NCBI GenBank assembly: GCA_016234445.1
Contig: JACRBT010000014.1
Coordinates: 124,001 to 188,000, forward strand
Reading direction: 5' to 3'
Length of the DNA: 64,000 nt
From: Chloroflexota bacterium
Lineage (GTDB): Bacteria > Chloroflexota > Dehalococcoidia > Tepidiformales > Tepidiformaceae
Below the pieces are notes generated by a model, which ran no database searches, was not told where the DNA came from, and saw only the letters and a list, made by a program, of their open reading frames with translations. Position numbers and translations under genes: made by a program. Shown here in pieces: positions 15,677 to 23,557 of this stretch (within the stretch, counting starts at the first letter, position 1; each line of letters starts with the position of its first letter).

Positions 15677-17017
15677 ATGACCTCCACCGTCCCCCGGCAC
15701 ACCCCGTTCGCGGCACGGGTGCTCCCCTCGCGCGTCTTCTACGGCTGGTATGTGGCGATCGCCTGCGCGCTCCTGATGTTCGTAGGCGTTGGTGTTGGCT
15801 ACTACGGGCTGCCCATCTTCCTCAAGCCCCTTCGCGACGAGCACGGCTGGTCCACCACCCAGGTCAGCTGGGCGCCGGCCATCTACTTCTGCGTTTCAGG
15901 GCTCGCCTCGGCCATCGTCGGGCCGTTCATCGACCGCCGGGGACCGCGCGTCTTCATGGCGACGGGGATGCTGGTCAACGGGATCAGCGCCGCGCTGATT
16001 GGCCTCGTCTCGTCCCTCTGGCAGCTCTACGTGGTCTACTTCGTCTTCGCCGTCGCCTTCGGGATGTCGAGCTCGGTCGCGATCAGCGCCATCATGGCGC
16101 GGTGGTTCATCCGCAAGCGCGCCCTCGCGATGAGCATTTCCTCGACCGGCGTCTCGCTGGGCGGGGCGATCCTGGCTCCGGTCGCGAGCAAGCTCATCGA
16201 CGCCGGCGGCCTCGAGCTGGCGACCCCTATCCTCGGGGCGCTGGTGCTCATTGTCGGGCTGCCGGTGGTGCTTCTCGTCGTCTCTTCGGAACCGGCGGAG
16301 ATGGCGCTAACGCCAGACAACGACCCTCCCGCCGGGCCGCCAAGGCCGCTGGCCGGGGTCCTGAGCCGCGAAGTCCAGATGCGCACATGGTCTCGCTCCC
16401 AGGCGATGCACACGCTCTCGTTCTGGGCGATCTTCACCGCCTTCCTCCTCGTCCTCATCTCCCAGACCGGCTACATCGTCCACCAGGTGACGTTCCTTGA
16501 AGAGCGGCTGGGCTCGCGGAGCGCGGCGGCCTTCACGATCAGCGTCACCGCCGTCGGCAGCATCGTCGCCCGGCTGGCCGTGGGCATCTTCGCCGACGGC
16601 GTCGACAAACGGCTCCTGACGATCATCCTTTTCGTCGTCCAGGCGACCTGCATCCTCCTGGTCGTCCACACGGAAAGCGTGCCCGCGACCTGGGCGATCA
16701 CGCTCGTCTTCGGCTTCACCATCGGCAACATCTACATGATGCAGTCGCTGCTTGTGGGCGAGATCTTTGGGCTCGTTTCCTTCGGGTCGATCTTCGGGCT
16801 GATCATGCTGGCCGGGCAGGTGGGGAGCGGGATCGGGCCGATCGGCGTTGGCTTTCTCCACGACCAGTTCGACGGCTACGGCGTGCCCTTCACGGTGCTG
16901 GCGATGTGCAACTACGTCGCCGCCATCGCCGTCCTCTTCGCGCGGCCCGTCGGGGAACCGGCTGCCGTCTCCGCTCCGCTTCCGGACCTGCCCGCCGCCT
17001 CGACGGGCGGCGAGTAG
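15677..17017 (+). CDS. MFS transporter (oxalate/monocarboxylate-type)
   Basis: 446 residues from ATG 15677 with about 12 hydrophobic segments. The first cytoplasmic loop has a variant MFS motif A (IVGPFIDRRGPRVFMATGML), and a central loop of about 60 residues separates the two six-helix halves. FYGWYVAIACALLMFVGVGV at the N-terminus and the HGWSTTQVSWAPAIYF loop are typical of the oxalate:formate antiporter / monocarboxylate branch. It sits in the cytoplasmic membrane and probably moves a small organic anion. No linked catabolic gene fixes the substrate; BKACE lies two genes upstream. Confidence 0.9.
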   Translation: MTSTVPRHTPFAARVLPSRVFYGWYVAIACALLMFVGVGVGYYGLPIFLKPLRDEHGWSTTQVSWAPAIYFCVSGLASAIVGPFIDRRGPRVFMATGMLVNGISAALIGLVSSLWQLYVVYFVFAVAFGMSSSVAISAIMARWFIRKRALAMSISSTGVSLGGAILAPVASKLIDAGGLELATPILGALVLIVGLPVVLLVVSSEPAEMALTPDNDPPAGPPRPLAGVLSREVQMRTWSRSQAMHTLSFWAIFTAFLLVLISQTGYIVHQVTFLEERLGSRSAAAFTISVTAVGSIVARLAVGIFADGVDKRLLTIILFVVQATCILLVVHTESVPATWAITLVFGFTIGNIYMMQSLLVGEIFGLVSFGSIFGLIMLAGQVGSGIGPIGVGFLHDQFDGYGVPFTVLAMCNYVAAIAVLFARPVGEPAAVSAPLPDLPAASTGGE

Positions 17018-17020
17018 CGG

Positions 17021-17284
17021 TTACCGGCGGCGGCGCTTCCAGGCGGCGGCCCCGAAACCGGCCAGGATGAGAGCACCAAGGGCGCCGCTGGCCGTCCCGA
17101 TTGCGAACGGCATCGCCGCGCCGCTGGAGTCCGCGCTGGTCGAGGCGGCTTCGTCCGGCGCCGTCGCTGGAGCGGCCGATGCCTCGCTGTCCCGGGAGAG
17201 AGAGGCCTGCGTGACGCCGCTCCCGCTTACGCCCGTGACCGAGGTTCCGCTCCCCACGACTCGGCGGCCGGCCCGAACGGCCAT
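17021..17284 (-). CDS. Small Ser/Thr-rich protein with C-terminal TM and poly-Arg tail
   Basis: 87 residues from ATG 17284. A Ser/Thr/Ala-rich N-terminal half is followed by a hydrophobic segment (FAIGTASGALGALILAGFGA) and a KRRRR tail, the layout of a C-terminally anchored surface protein. It lacks an obvious export signal and a ribosome site. It is convergent with the MFS gene ending at 17017 and divergent from the PadR operator. Its last residues resemble the TM-RRR end of the cupredoxin at 54807-55325. It could be a remnant of a larger anchored protein. Confidence 0.4.
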   Translation of the reverse strand: MAVRAGRRVVGSGTSVTGVSGSGVTQASLSRDSEASAAPATAPDEAASTSADSSGAAMPFAIGTASGALGALILAGFGAAAWKRRRR

Positions 17285-17306
17285 ACCGCGGGCTTTGTCC
17301 ACGGAC

Positions 17307-17332
17307 GTATCGGATTGCGATACATCGGTATC
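17307..17332. promoter_or_regulatory. Probable PadR operator
   Basis: GTATCG (17307-17312), 5 nt, CGATAC (17318-17323) form a perfect inverted repeat. GATAC (17319-17323), 4 nt, GTATC (17328-17332) form a second one sharing the middle arm. It lies 38 nt before the PadR start. Confidence 0.7.
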
Positions 17333-17369
17333 CTGACTATCATGGCCGAAACGCTCCCCGGAGATGGCC

Positions 17370-17789
17370 ATGGCCGACATGAAAGACCCCGATTACTGGG
17401 ACACCGCCATCCTCCGCGCGGCCGGCCGATTGCTGATGCTCGCCGCCTTCGACGAGCGCCCCGGCCACGGCTACGACATCGCCCGGCGTCTCTCCAGCCT
17501 CTGCGGCGCCTGGTGCAACCCCTCCGCGGCGATGATCTACCCCGCCATCCACGAACTCGAAGCTGCCGGGCTGATCGCCTGCGAAGCCGCCTCCAACACC
17601 CGCGGGCGGAGGGTCTGCAGCCTCACCGCTGACGGCCGCGAGGCGCTCCAGGTCGGGCTTGCCGCCTGGGCCCGCTTCCTCCCGGCGATGGAACGCGTCC
17701 TCGCGGCCAGCGGCGACCCCTCGCAGTGGCCCGAAGCCGCCTCCTGTGGCGCCGCAGCCGAAGGTTCCGCCGGGCCGTCCACGTGCTGA
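17370..17789 (+). CDS. PadR-family transcriptional regulator
   Basis: 139 residues from ATG 17370 (CGGAG 6 nt upstream; in-frame ATGs at 17364 and 17379 also exist). The winged-helix PadR pattern is clear: LLMLAAFDERPGHGYDIARR, then NPSAAMIYPAIHELEAAGLI, then the wing CEAASNTRGRRVCSLTADGR. The C-terminal dimerisation helix is short and ends in a Cys/Ala-rich tail. The following MFS gene starts at GTG 17783 inside this gene, so regulator and transporter form one operon. The palindromes at 17307-17332 are the likely operator. PadR proteins usually repress efflux or phenolic-acid stress genes until a small ligand binds. Confidence 0.92.
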   Translation: MADMKDPDYWDTAILRAAGRLLMLAAFDERPGHGYDIARRLSSLCGAWCNPSAAMIYPAIHELEAAGLIACEAASNTRGRRVCSLTADGREALQVGLAAWARFLPAMERVLAASGDPSQWPEAASCGAAAEGSAGPSTC

Positions 17790-19009
17790 GGGCGTCCGCC
17801 GGCGCCATCGAGAAGTGGTGGCGGGTCATCCTCCTCGGCATCCTCACGGTCGGCTCTTACGGGATCGCCGTGTATTCCTTTGGCGTCTTCATCGGCCCCA
17901 TCCACGACGACACGGGCTGGTCGGTGGGGGCGCTCTCGGGGGCGTTCACGCTCAGTTCGCTGGCCGGGGGCGTGGGCGCGGTGGGCAGCGGCTGGCTCCT
18001 CGACCGTCTCGGCGGCAGGCCGGTCATGCTCGGCTCGCTGGCGATCGGGACGGCGCTGCTCTTCCTTGCCTCCACCGCCGAGAGCGTGGAGGTCTTCGTC
18101 ATCGCCTGGGGCGCCGGCGGCGGGATCATCTCGGCCGGGCTCTTCTATAACATCACGATGGCGCTGACGACGCGCCTCTTCCCGGACAACCGCGTGCGCG
18201 CGTTCTCGATCCTGACCTTCGTCGGCGGGTTCGCGGCCGTCCTCTACTTCCCTTTCGCCGGCTTGCTGGTGGACCTGATGGACTGGCGGGTGGCCCTGCG
18301 CGTGCTCCTCGTGTTGCTGGTCCTGCACGTGCTCCCGGCAGCGTTGCTGGTGCGCGGGGGCGCGGCGGCGAGGGGTCCGGCCGCCGCCCACGCGACCACT
18401 CCCGGCAACCGGCCGAGCGTGCTCGGGGCCTTCCGCACCCCGGAGGTCCTCGTGATGATCGCGATGTTCTCGCTGGCTTCGATGGCCTTCGGGGCGATCC
18501 AGGTGCTGCACGTCCCGGCGATGACGGCGGCGGGGGCGTCCCTCGGGGCGGCTACCGCCGTCGCCTCCGTGCGGGGGCTCCTTTCCCTTCCCGGCCGGGC
18601 GCTGATGGGGCCGGTGGTGTCGCGGTTTGGCGTCCCCCGGACCATGGGGCTGACCTATGTCCTTATGGCCGTTGGCACCCTGCCGCTGGCGATCGGCGGC
18701 GAAATCTGGTGGCTCCTCGCCTTTCTCGTCGTCACCGGCCTCGCCTTCGGGACGATTTCGCCCCTCCACGGGCTCTATGCCGCCGATGTCTACGGTGAGC
18801 GCCGGATCGGCACGCTCATGGGCATCCAGTCGCTCATAGTCAGCCTCGTCTCGGCCACCGGCCCGATGCTGATGGGCCTGACGGTCGACGCCACCGGGGG
18901 CTACCGGGTGGCGATCGTCCTCACCAGCGCCCTCTTCGGCGGCGCCCTCCTCCTGCTCGTCGCGCGCCCGCGCGGCCAGGGTGTGGCCGTGCCCCAAGCG
19001 GCGGCGTGA
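17783..19009 (+). CDS. MFS transporter, co-operonic with padR
   Basis: 408 residues from GTG 17783, overlapping the padR stop at 17787-17789. There are twelve hydrophobic segments; WWRVILLGILTVGSYGIAVY starts the first and SGWLLDRLGGRPVMLGSLAI is motif A after TM2. A loop of about 30 residues (GGAAARGPAAAH...) separates the halves. By location it is the transporter controlled by the PadR regulator, so drug or metabolite export is likely, but the sequence also resembles the oxalate/monocarboxylate branch. Substrate unknown. Confidence 0.9.
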   Translation: MLRASAGAIEKWWRVILLGILTVGSYGIAVYSFGVFIGPIHDDTGWSVGALSGAFTLSSLAGGVGAVGSGWLLDRLGGRPVMLGSLAIGTALLFLASTAESVEVFVIAWGAGGGIISAGLFYNITMALTTRLFPDNRVRAFSILTFVGGFAAVLYFPFAGLLVDLMDWRVALRVLLVLLVLHVLPAALLVRGGAAARGPAAAHATTPGNRPSVLGAFRTPEVLVMIAMFSLASMAFGAIQVLHVPAMTAAGASLGAATAVASVRGLLSLPGRALMGPVVSRFGVPRTMGLTYVLMAVGTLPLAIGGEIWWLLAFLVVTGLAFGTISPLHGLYAADVYGERRIGTLMGIQSLIVSLVSATGPMLMGLTVDATGGYRVAIVLTSALFGGALLLLVARPRGQGVAVPQAAA

Positions 19010-19042
19010 TCGCAAAACGTAAAGATGCTGGCGATGTGGTGG

Positions 19043-19048
19043 TATCCT
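19043..19048 (+). promoter_or_regulatory. -10-like TATCCT of a putative leaderless gene
   Basis: TATCCT ends 6 nt before GTG 19055. Confidence 0.5.
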
Positions 19049-19054
19049 CGGGGC

Positions 19055-19855
19055 GTGTCCACCGGGGAGAGCGAGCCAGAGTCATCGGATGCTAGCCTTG
19101 AGCGGACGCTCGACGCCATCTCCGTGCGGATGGCGGCCGTGCTGCGGTTCGTGGCGGAAGGCCACACCCAGGCAGAGATTACGAAGCGTTCCGGTGTGCC
19201 GCGCGAGACGGTCCGGGACTACGTCCGCCAGCTCGAACAACTGACTGGCTCCGCCGACATGGGCGAACTTGGCAGCTGGTGGCTGGAGCACCGCAGCGCG
19301 TGGGCGCGGCAGGTTGCTGCCCGGGCGGGCGCGGAGACCCCGGCGGGAGCCCGGCGCCGGCCGGCTTTGCGCCGGGCGACGAAGGCCAACCGGCGCGCCC
19401 GGACGCGGCGTCCCCGGTTGCGCGAGGCCGCCGGCACCCATCCGCTGGCTGGCGGCCCGGGGCAGCGGCGCCGCGCGCTGGCCCGGATGGGACTGACCAC
19501 CGGGGCGCTCTTCGCTCTCCCGCTGCTCCTCCTTGTGGTCGCGATCGCGATTGCCTACGGCCAGGGCCGCGACGAGACCGGCGATGGCACCGCGGTCAGC
19601 GCCTCACCGGCGGCAAGCGACTCGACGGTGATTGCGCCCCTTGAGGCGGTGCAATCTTTCGACGGAGTCCGCCAGGGGGGGTCGCGGGTGGCGGTCTGTG
19701 CGGACGCGGGCGGCTCCTTCTTCGTGTACTCCACGGAGCTGACCTTCGCAGACGCGATGGCCGGGGCCGCTGCCCGGGACACGTCCAGCCCATGCGCGGT
19801 CCGGGTCGAGCCCGAGACGGGGCTCCCGGCACCAGCTCCCGGCGTCATCAGCTAG
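19055..19855 (+). CDS. Membrane-bound HTH protein with extracytoplasmic tail
   Basis: 266 residues from GTG 19055; the TATCCT box 6 nt upstream decides this start. Residues 26-62 form a helix-turn-helix (AAVLRFVAEGHTQAEITKRS, then GVPRETVRDYVRQL), like LuxR or sigma region 4. A very basic linker (about 95-140) leads to one TM helix (about 146-168, ALFALPLLLLVVAIAIAY). The remaining 95 residues would lie outside and include two cysteines and the end motif ETGLPAPAPGV. The layout suggests a one-component membrane sensor that binds DNA directly, as in CadC/ToxR. The next gene encodes a secreted protein with a matching C-terminus. Confidence 0.7.
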   Translation: MSTGESEPESSDASLERTLDAISVRMAAVLRFVAEGHTQAEITKRSGVPRETVRDYVRQLEQLTGSADMGELGSWWLEHRSAWARQVAARAGAETPAGARRRPALRRATKANRRARTRRPRLREAAGTHPLAGGPGQRRRALARMGLTTGALFALPLLLLVVAIAIAYGQGRDETGDGTAVSASPAASDSTVIAPLEAVQSFDGVRQGGSRVAVCADAGGSFFVYSTELTFADAMAGAAARDTSSPCAVRVEPETGLPAPAPGVIS

Positions 19856-19937
19856 ACACTCCCCCGGCCTCGAATGGCTCCGGGCGCCGAACTACTGTCG
19901 CGCCTCGCGGCGGCCCAGATTCGGAGTGGCGGATTTT

Positions 19938-19955
19938 CACCCCCGGCGGGGGGTG
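19938..19955. other. Short GC hairpin in the 19856-20094 gap
   Basis: CACCCCC (19938-19944) and GGGGGTG (19949-19955) with a 4-nt loop, flanked by TTTT on the left. It may be part of a terminator on the minus strand or a processing site; nothing else was seen in the gap. Confidence 0.4.
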
Positions 19956-20094
19956 GATTCCGCCGCGCGGGGCGGCCTAACCTCGAAGCCATGCGGCAGG
20001 CAGAGGAGGATCCAGAAGCCGCCAGGATCGGACAGCCCCACCATCGAGACTCACGCCCAGTAGTGGGCATTCCAACGGGAACGGAGCAGATCAG

Positions 20095-20733
20095 ATGATT
20101 CATAATCGATCCTTCAGAGTCCGACTGATAGCGGCTGCCGGCGCGGTGGCGCTCGTAGCCTCCGCGGCAGGCCTGGCCGCAGGGTGGCGAACCGCGGACG
20201 TTCGCGGTTCCGTGCCTGGCCCAGACGTCGAGCAGGCGGTCACGTTGCTCCCCGGGAGCGCCATAAGCTACGAGGAGCACGAACAGGCGGTGCGCAACAT
20301 GGCGGCGTGCCTGGAAGCAGCCGGCTGGGGGGTGGACTTCGCCCCTGGTAAGGGCCTTCGCCCAACCAGGATCCTGGGCCATTTCTATGCTCCTCCTGAC
20401 TCTCCGACCGCGGTCCGCTCCGCCGACGCGGTATACATGGCTTGCGGCCGGCAATATCTCGATGCCGCGGACGACGCCTGGCAGGCCCAGCTCGACCGTG
20501 ACCCCGTGAAGTTGGATCAAGCTCTTGATCGGCTGGAGGGGTGTGTGAGGGCGGGCGGGCCTGCGGAAACGGTGGCGGTGGGGGGCGGCTACGCCTACGG
20601 CATTTACCAGGACTGGACTCCCCGCGCGGTCGTGGTGCGGGCCGGTGAACAGCAGACGTACGGCCAGTGCGCGCTCGAGTTTGAGGCAGAGACGGGCTTT
20701 CTCGCGCCTCCGCCGGGCGTGAGCAGCGACTGA
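20095..20733 (+). CDS. Secreted or membrane-anchored protein of unknown function
   Basis: 212 residues from ATG 20095. An N-terminal signal-anchor (RVRLIAAAGAVALVASAAGL) is followed by a soluble domain with cysteines in AACLEAAGWGV, YMACGRQYLDAAD, EGCVRAGG and QCALEF. The blocks NMAACLEAAGWGV and EGCVRAG are common in secreted proteins of GC-rich bacteria. The C-terminal motif AETGFLAPPPGV resembles that of the upstream membrane HTH protein, so the two may share a recognition surface or origin. A strong terminator follows at 20743. Confidence 0.7.
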   Translation: MIHNRSFRVRLIAAAGAVALVASAAGLAAGWRTADVRGSVPGPDVEQAVTLLPGSAISYEEHEQAVRNMAACLEAAGWGVDFAPGKGLRPTRILGHFYAPPDSPTAVRSADAVYMACGRQYLDAADDAWQAQLDRDPVKLDQALDRLEGCVRAGGPAETVAVGGGYAYGIYQDWTPRAVVVRAGEQQTYGQCALEFEAETGFLAPPPGVSSD

Positions 20734-20742
20734 GAACGCAAG

Positions 20743-20784
20743 GACGCCTGCCGCATCGGTTCCCCGCGCGGCAGGCGTCTTTGG
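20743..20784 (+). terminator. Intrinsic terminator
   Basis: Perfect 12-bp stem GACGCCTGCCGC (20743-20754) / GCGGCAGGCGTC (20768-20779), 13-nt loop, then TTTGGTGT. It lies 10 nt after the gene ending at 20733 and faces the convergent thiolase operon. Confidence 0.8.
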
Positions 20785-20809
20785 TGTCCCGTCTCCGGGG
20801 AAGCGCCGG

Positions 20810-22042
20810 TTAGTTGACGCCGACCACGAACGTGCAGCTGGTGGTGCCGCTGCCGCCGATATTCAGCGTCGCAACCTTCTTCGCGCCTTCCACCTGGTAG
20901 CCGCCGGCCGTGCCCGTCACCTGGCGGTAGGCGTCCAGCACCTGGCGCACGCCCGTGCCGCCCACCGGGTGGCCGCAGCCGATGAGGCCGCCGCTCGGGT
21001 TGATCGGCAGCTGGCCGTCGAGTTCGATGACGCCCTCTTCGATCGCCTGCCAGGACTTGCCCGGCGCGGTCAGCCCGAAGTGGTCGATGGCCATGTACTC
21101 CGAGGTCGTGAAGCAGTCGTGCGTCTCGATTGCGTCTACCGCCCAGACGTCGGCGACCTTCGCCCGGTTGAAGGCGTCAAGGATCGCCTGGCGCGTGTGC
21201 GGGAGGACGTAGGGGTTGTCGCGGCTCTCGGCGACCTTCTCGTCGAAGCCAAGCGGGGCGGTGTGGTGCCCCCAGCCGAGGATGCGAGGGATCTTGTTGA
21301 TGTCGAGCCCGCGCGCCTTCGCATACTTCTCGGTGTAGCGCTTGCTGGCGAGGAAGACGCAGATCGCGCCGTCGGTCACCTGCGAGCAGTCGGAGATCTT
21401 GATCCGGCCGCCGATGTTCGAATTGAAGCGGTCCTGGCTCTTCGCGTGCTCTTCGCTCATGTACCAGCCGCGGGTCTGGGCGAGGGGGTTCTTCTTGGCG
21501 TTCGCGTAGTTGATCGCGGCGATGTGGGCCAGGTGCTCGTCCTTCAGGCCGAAACGCTTGTCGTATTCGTCGCCAAGGCGGCCGAAGAGCTTCGGGAAGG
21601 GGTAGCTGATGCCCGCCGCTTCCTTTTCGTACCAGGCGGCCGTGCCGAGGAAGTCGCCGCCCCGGGCCGAATCCACCGACTTCATCTGCTCGACGCCGAC
21701 GACCATCGAGAGGTCGTAGCGCCCGGCTTCGATTTCGGCCGAAGCGGCGAGGAGGGCGATGGAACCGGAGGCGCAGGCGGCTTCGTGGCGGCCCGTGGGC
21801 AGGCCCGAAAACGCCGGGTGCGTCTCCACGAGGAAGGCCCCGAGGTGTCCCTGCATGGTGTAAAGCTCGGCCGCGAAGTTGCCGACGTGCCCGACCTCGA
21901 CGTCTTCCGGCGGGATCTGCGTCGCCTGGAGCGCGCCCGTCACGACCTCGTTGAACATCGCGGAGATGTGCTTGTTCTCCTTCGTCCAGTTGCGGGCGAA
22001 GTCGGTCTGGTAGCCGCCAAGGATGAAAACTGGCTCGGTCAT
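20810..22042 (-). CDS. Thiolase family acetyl-CoA acyltransferase
   Basis: 410 residues from ATG 22042 with GGGAGGAA 10 nt upstream. Thiolases condense or cleave acyl-CoA units; the acyl-enzyme cysteine is Cys90 in EAACASGS, and the general-base motif is NPSGGLIGCGHPVGGTG (His358). HDCFTTSE and the end GGSGTTSCTFVVG are typical of the SCP2/type I-like thiolases that act with 3-hydroxyacyl-CoA dehydrogenases. It lies 21 nt downstream of the dehydrogenase gene, so the pair forms a degradation operon for fatty or alicyclic acyl-CoAs. The exact chain length cannot be inferred. Confidence 0.92.
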   Translation of the reverse strand: MTEPVFILGGYQTDFARNWTKENKHISAMFNEVVTGALQATQIPPEDVEVGHVGNFAAELYTMQGHLGAFLVETHPAFSGLPTGRHEAACASGSIALLAASAEIEAGRYDLSMVVGVEQMKSVDSARGGDFLGTAAWYEKEAAGISYPFPKLFGRLGDEYDKRFGLKDEHLAHIAAINYANAKKNPLAQTRGWYMSEEHAKSQDRFNSNIGGRIKISDCSQVTDGAICVFLASKRYTEKYAKARGLDINKIPRILGWGHHTAPLGFDEKVAESRDNPYVLPHTRQAILDAFNRAKVADVWAVDAIETHDCFTTSEYMAIDHFGLTAPGKSWQAIEEGVIELDGQLPINPSGGLIGCGHPVGGTGVRQVLDAYRQVTGTAGGYQVEGAKKVATLNIGGSGTTSCTFVVGVN

Positions 22043-22063
22043 GGTGCAAATTCCTCCCTTTGA

Positions 22064-23392
22064 CTAACCGGCGAAATAGCGGCCGGGCGTGACGTACGGC
22101 AGGTTGAACAACGGCGTGGGGATCTCGCCGCGAAGGGCGGCGTCGAGCACCGGGGCCGAGGGCAAATCGTAGCGCTTCAGCATTGCCGCTGTCCGCTTCA
22201 GGCCGATGAGGTCGACGAGGCCGCTCGGCGGCGCCCAGTTGAACCCGGCCGTCATGATCCGGTCTGCGTCGGCATACGTGGCGACCACTTCGTCCTTGCC
22301 GACGCGGTTGAGGGCGTAGCTGACGTAGCCAAGGATGACCTTGCGGGCGATGTCGGCCTGGGCACCCTCTGCCTCCATGAAGCAGTCGATGCCCTGCTGG
22401 TAGCGGCCGCTGCGGTGGTAGGCGCGGACCTGTTCGACGAACGGCACCTTGAGCCCGGGGTCCACGGCGACGTACTTGCCGGACGCGGGGTCGAGGACTT
22501 CGCTGCGAAGCTTCCCGTCGAGGGTGAACTTGCGGTAGAAGCCGCCGAGTTCGGGCGTCTTGTCGCCGAGGTGGCCGTGGTGGATGAGGTCGCCCATGTA
22601 CTTCGGCATGGTGAACGAACCGATCGCCTCGTCCGTCGCGTTGGCGGCGACGTTGTCGACGATCGCCTGGTGGACATCCCAGCCGACGAGGTCGACGGTC
22701 GCCAGGGGGGCCATCGCCCGGCCCGTGTAGGGGCCGACGAGCGTGTCCATGAGCTGGACGCCGTGCTTTTCGGCGAGCTGGGCGACTTCGTTCAGGACCT
22801 TGAAGCCGATCCGGTTGCCCGCGAAGGCCGGGGTGTCGGTGCAGGTGATGACGGCGCGCCCGAAGCGGTTGGCGAGGAGATCTTCGACCGCCGCCACGAG
22901 GCCCCGGTCCATCGCCGGGTGGGGGATGACTTCGACGCCCGTCATGACGTGCGGCGGGTTGTAGAGGTGGATGCCGGCGAAGTGCGACTGGAAGCCCTGA
23001 CTCAGGCCCGCCGACATCTCCCGGATCGAAAGACCCGAGGAGACGGTGGCGACCAGCGCGTTGGGCGGCCGGACGGCATCAACGCGGGCGAAGATGTCCT
23101 TCTTGAGGGAGAGTTCTTCGGCCAGGCATTCGAAGATGAGGTCGGCGCCGGCGAGGACGGTGGCGAGGTCGTCATAGGTCGCGCAGCTGACGGAGTTGAT
23201 GATCGTTTCCGACTTCGCGATGCCCTGGATCTGGCCGAGGGCCTGTTCGGCCTTGCCGATGTCGCGGGCGACGAGGGTGACTTCGCACCCCCCGGAGGCG
23301 AAGAGCGCGCCCGATCCGGCGCCCATCGCCCCATTCGCGCCAAGCACGACGACCTTTTCGAGCCGTACGGCTGGCAGTGTTTCCGTGGTCAA
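22064..23392 (-). CDS. 3-hydroxyacyl-CoA dehydrogenase
   Basis: 442 residues from TTG 23392, with GGAGGAAGG 5 nt upstream that decides this start. It oxidises 3-hydroxyacyl-CoA to 3-ketoacyl-CoA with NAD. The NAD domain has VVVLGANGAMGAGSGALFA (a GxGxxG variant with Asn-Gly) and the catalytic His142 in FAGIHLYNPPHVMTGVEV. The C-terminal helical domain contains DTPAFAGNRIGF and a long extension (residues about 230-440), as in FadB-like dehydrogenases without an enoyl-CoA hydratase part. The thiolase gene follows after 21 nt, which fits successive beta-oxidation steps. Confidence 0.92.
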   Translation of the reverse strand: MTTETLPAVRLEKVVVLGANGAMGAGSGALFASGGCEVTLVARDIGKAEQALGQIQGIAKSETIINSVSCATYDDLATVLAGADLIFECLAEELSLKKDIFARVDAVRPPNALVATVSSGLSIREMSAGLSQGFQSHFAGIHLYNPPHVMTGVEVIPHPAMDRGLVAAVEDLLANRFGRAVITCTDTPAFAGNRIGFKVLNEVAQLAEKHGVQLMDTLVGPYTGRAMAPLATVDLVGWDVHQAIVDNVAANATDEAIGSFTMPKYMGDLIHHGHLGDKTPELGGFYRKFTLDGKLRSEVLDPASGKYVAVDPGLKVPFVEQVRAYHRSGRYQQGIDCFMEAEGAQADIARKVILGYVSYALNRVGKDEVVATYADADRIMTAGFNWAPPSGLVDLIGLKRTAAMLKRYDLPSAPVLDAALRGEIPTPLFNLPYVTPGRYFAG

Positions 23393-23545
23393 GGTCCCTT
23401 CCTCCGGCAACAGCGAGTTACGTCCGGAAGAGAATACCGGAGAGACGGGGCGGACGTACAGTTTCGCTGATACGAACGTCGTCTCGTATCGGTTGGCGCT
23501 ATCGATCTCTCGTCCGGCGCCGAAACAGGCTTGCCTCCGCTCTGG

Positions 23546-23551
23546 TAGATT
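23546..23551 (+). promoter_or_regulatory. -10-like TAGATT of a putative leaderless gene
   Basis: TAGATT ends 6 nt before GTG 23558. Confidence 0.5.
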
Positions 23552-23557
23552 CCGCCC

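Noticed and set aside
20995-22063. Plus-strand frame opposite the thiolase
   Set aside because: Antisense shadow; the thiolase has Cys90 and GCGHPVGGTG motifs and a strong Shine-Dalgarno site.
22415-23470. 351-codon plus-strand frame opposite the 3-hydroxyacyl-CoA dehydrogenase
   Set aside because: Shadow of the minus-strand gene, which has NAD and catalytic motifs and a good ribosome site.
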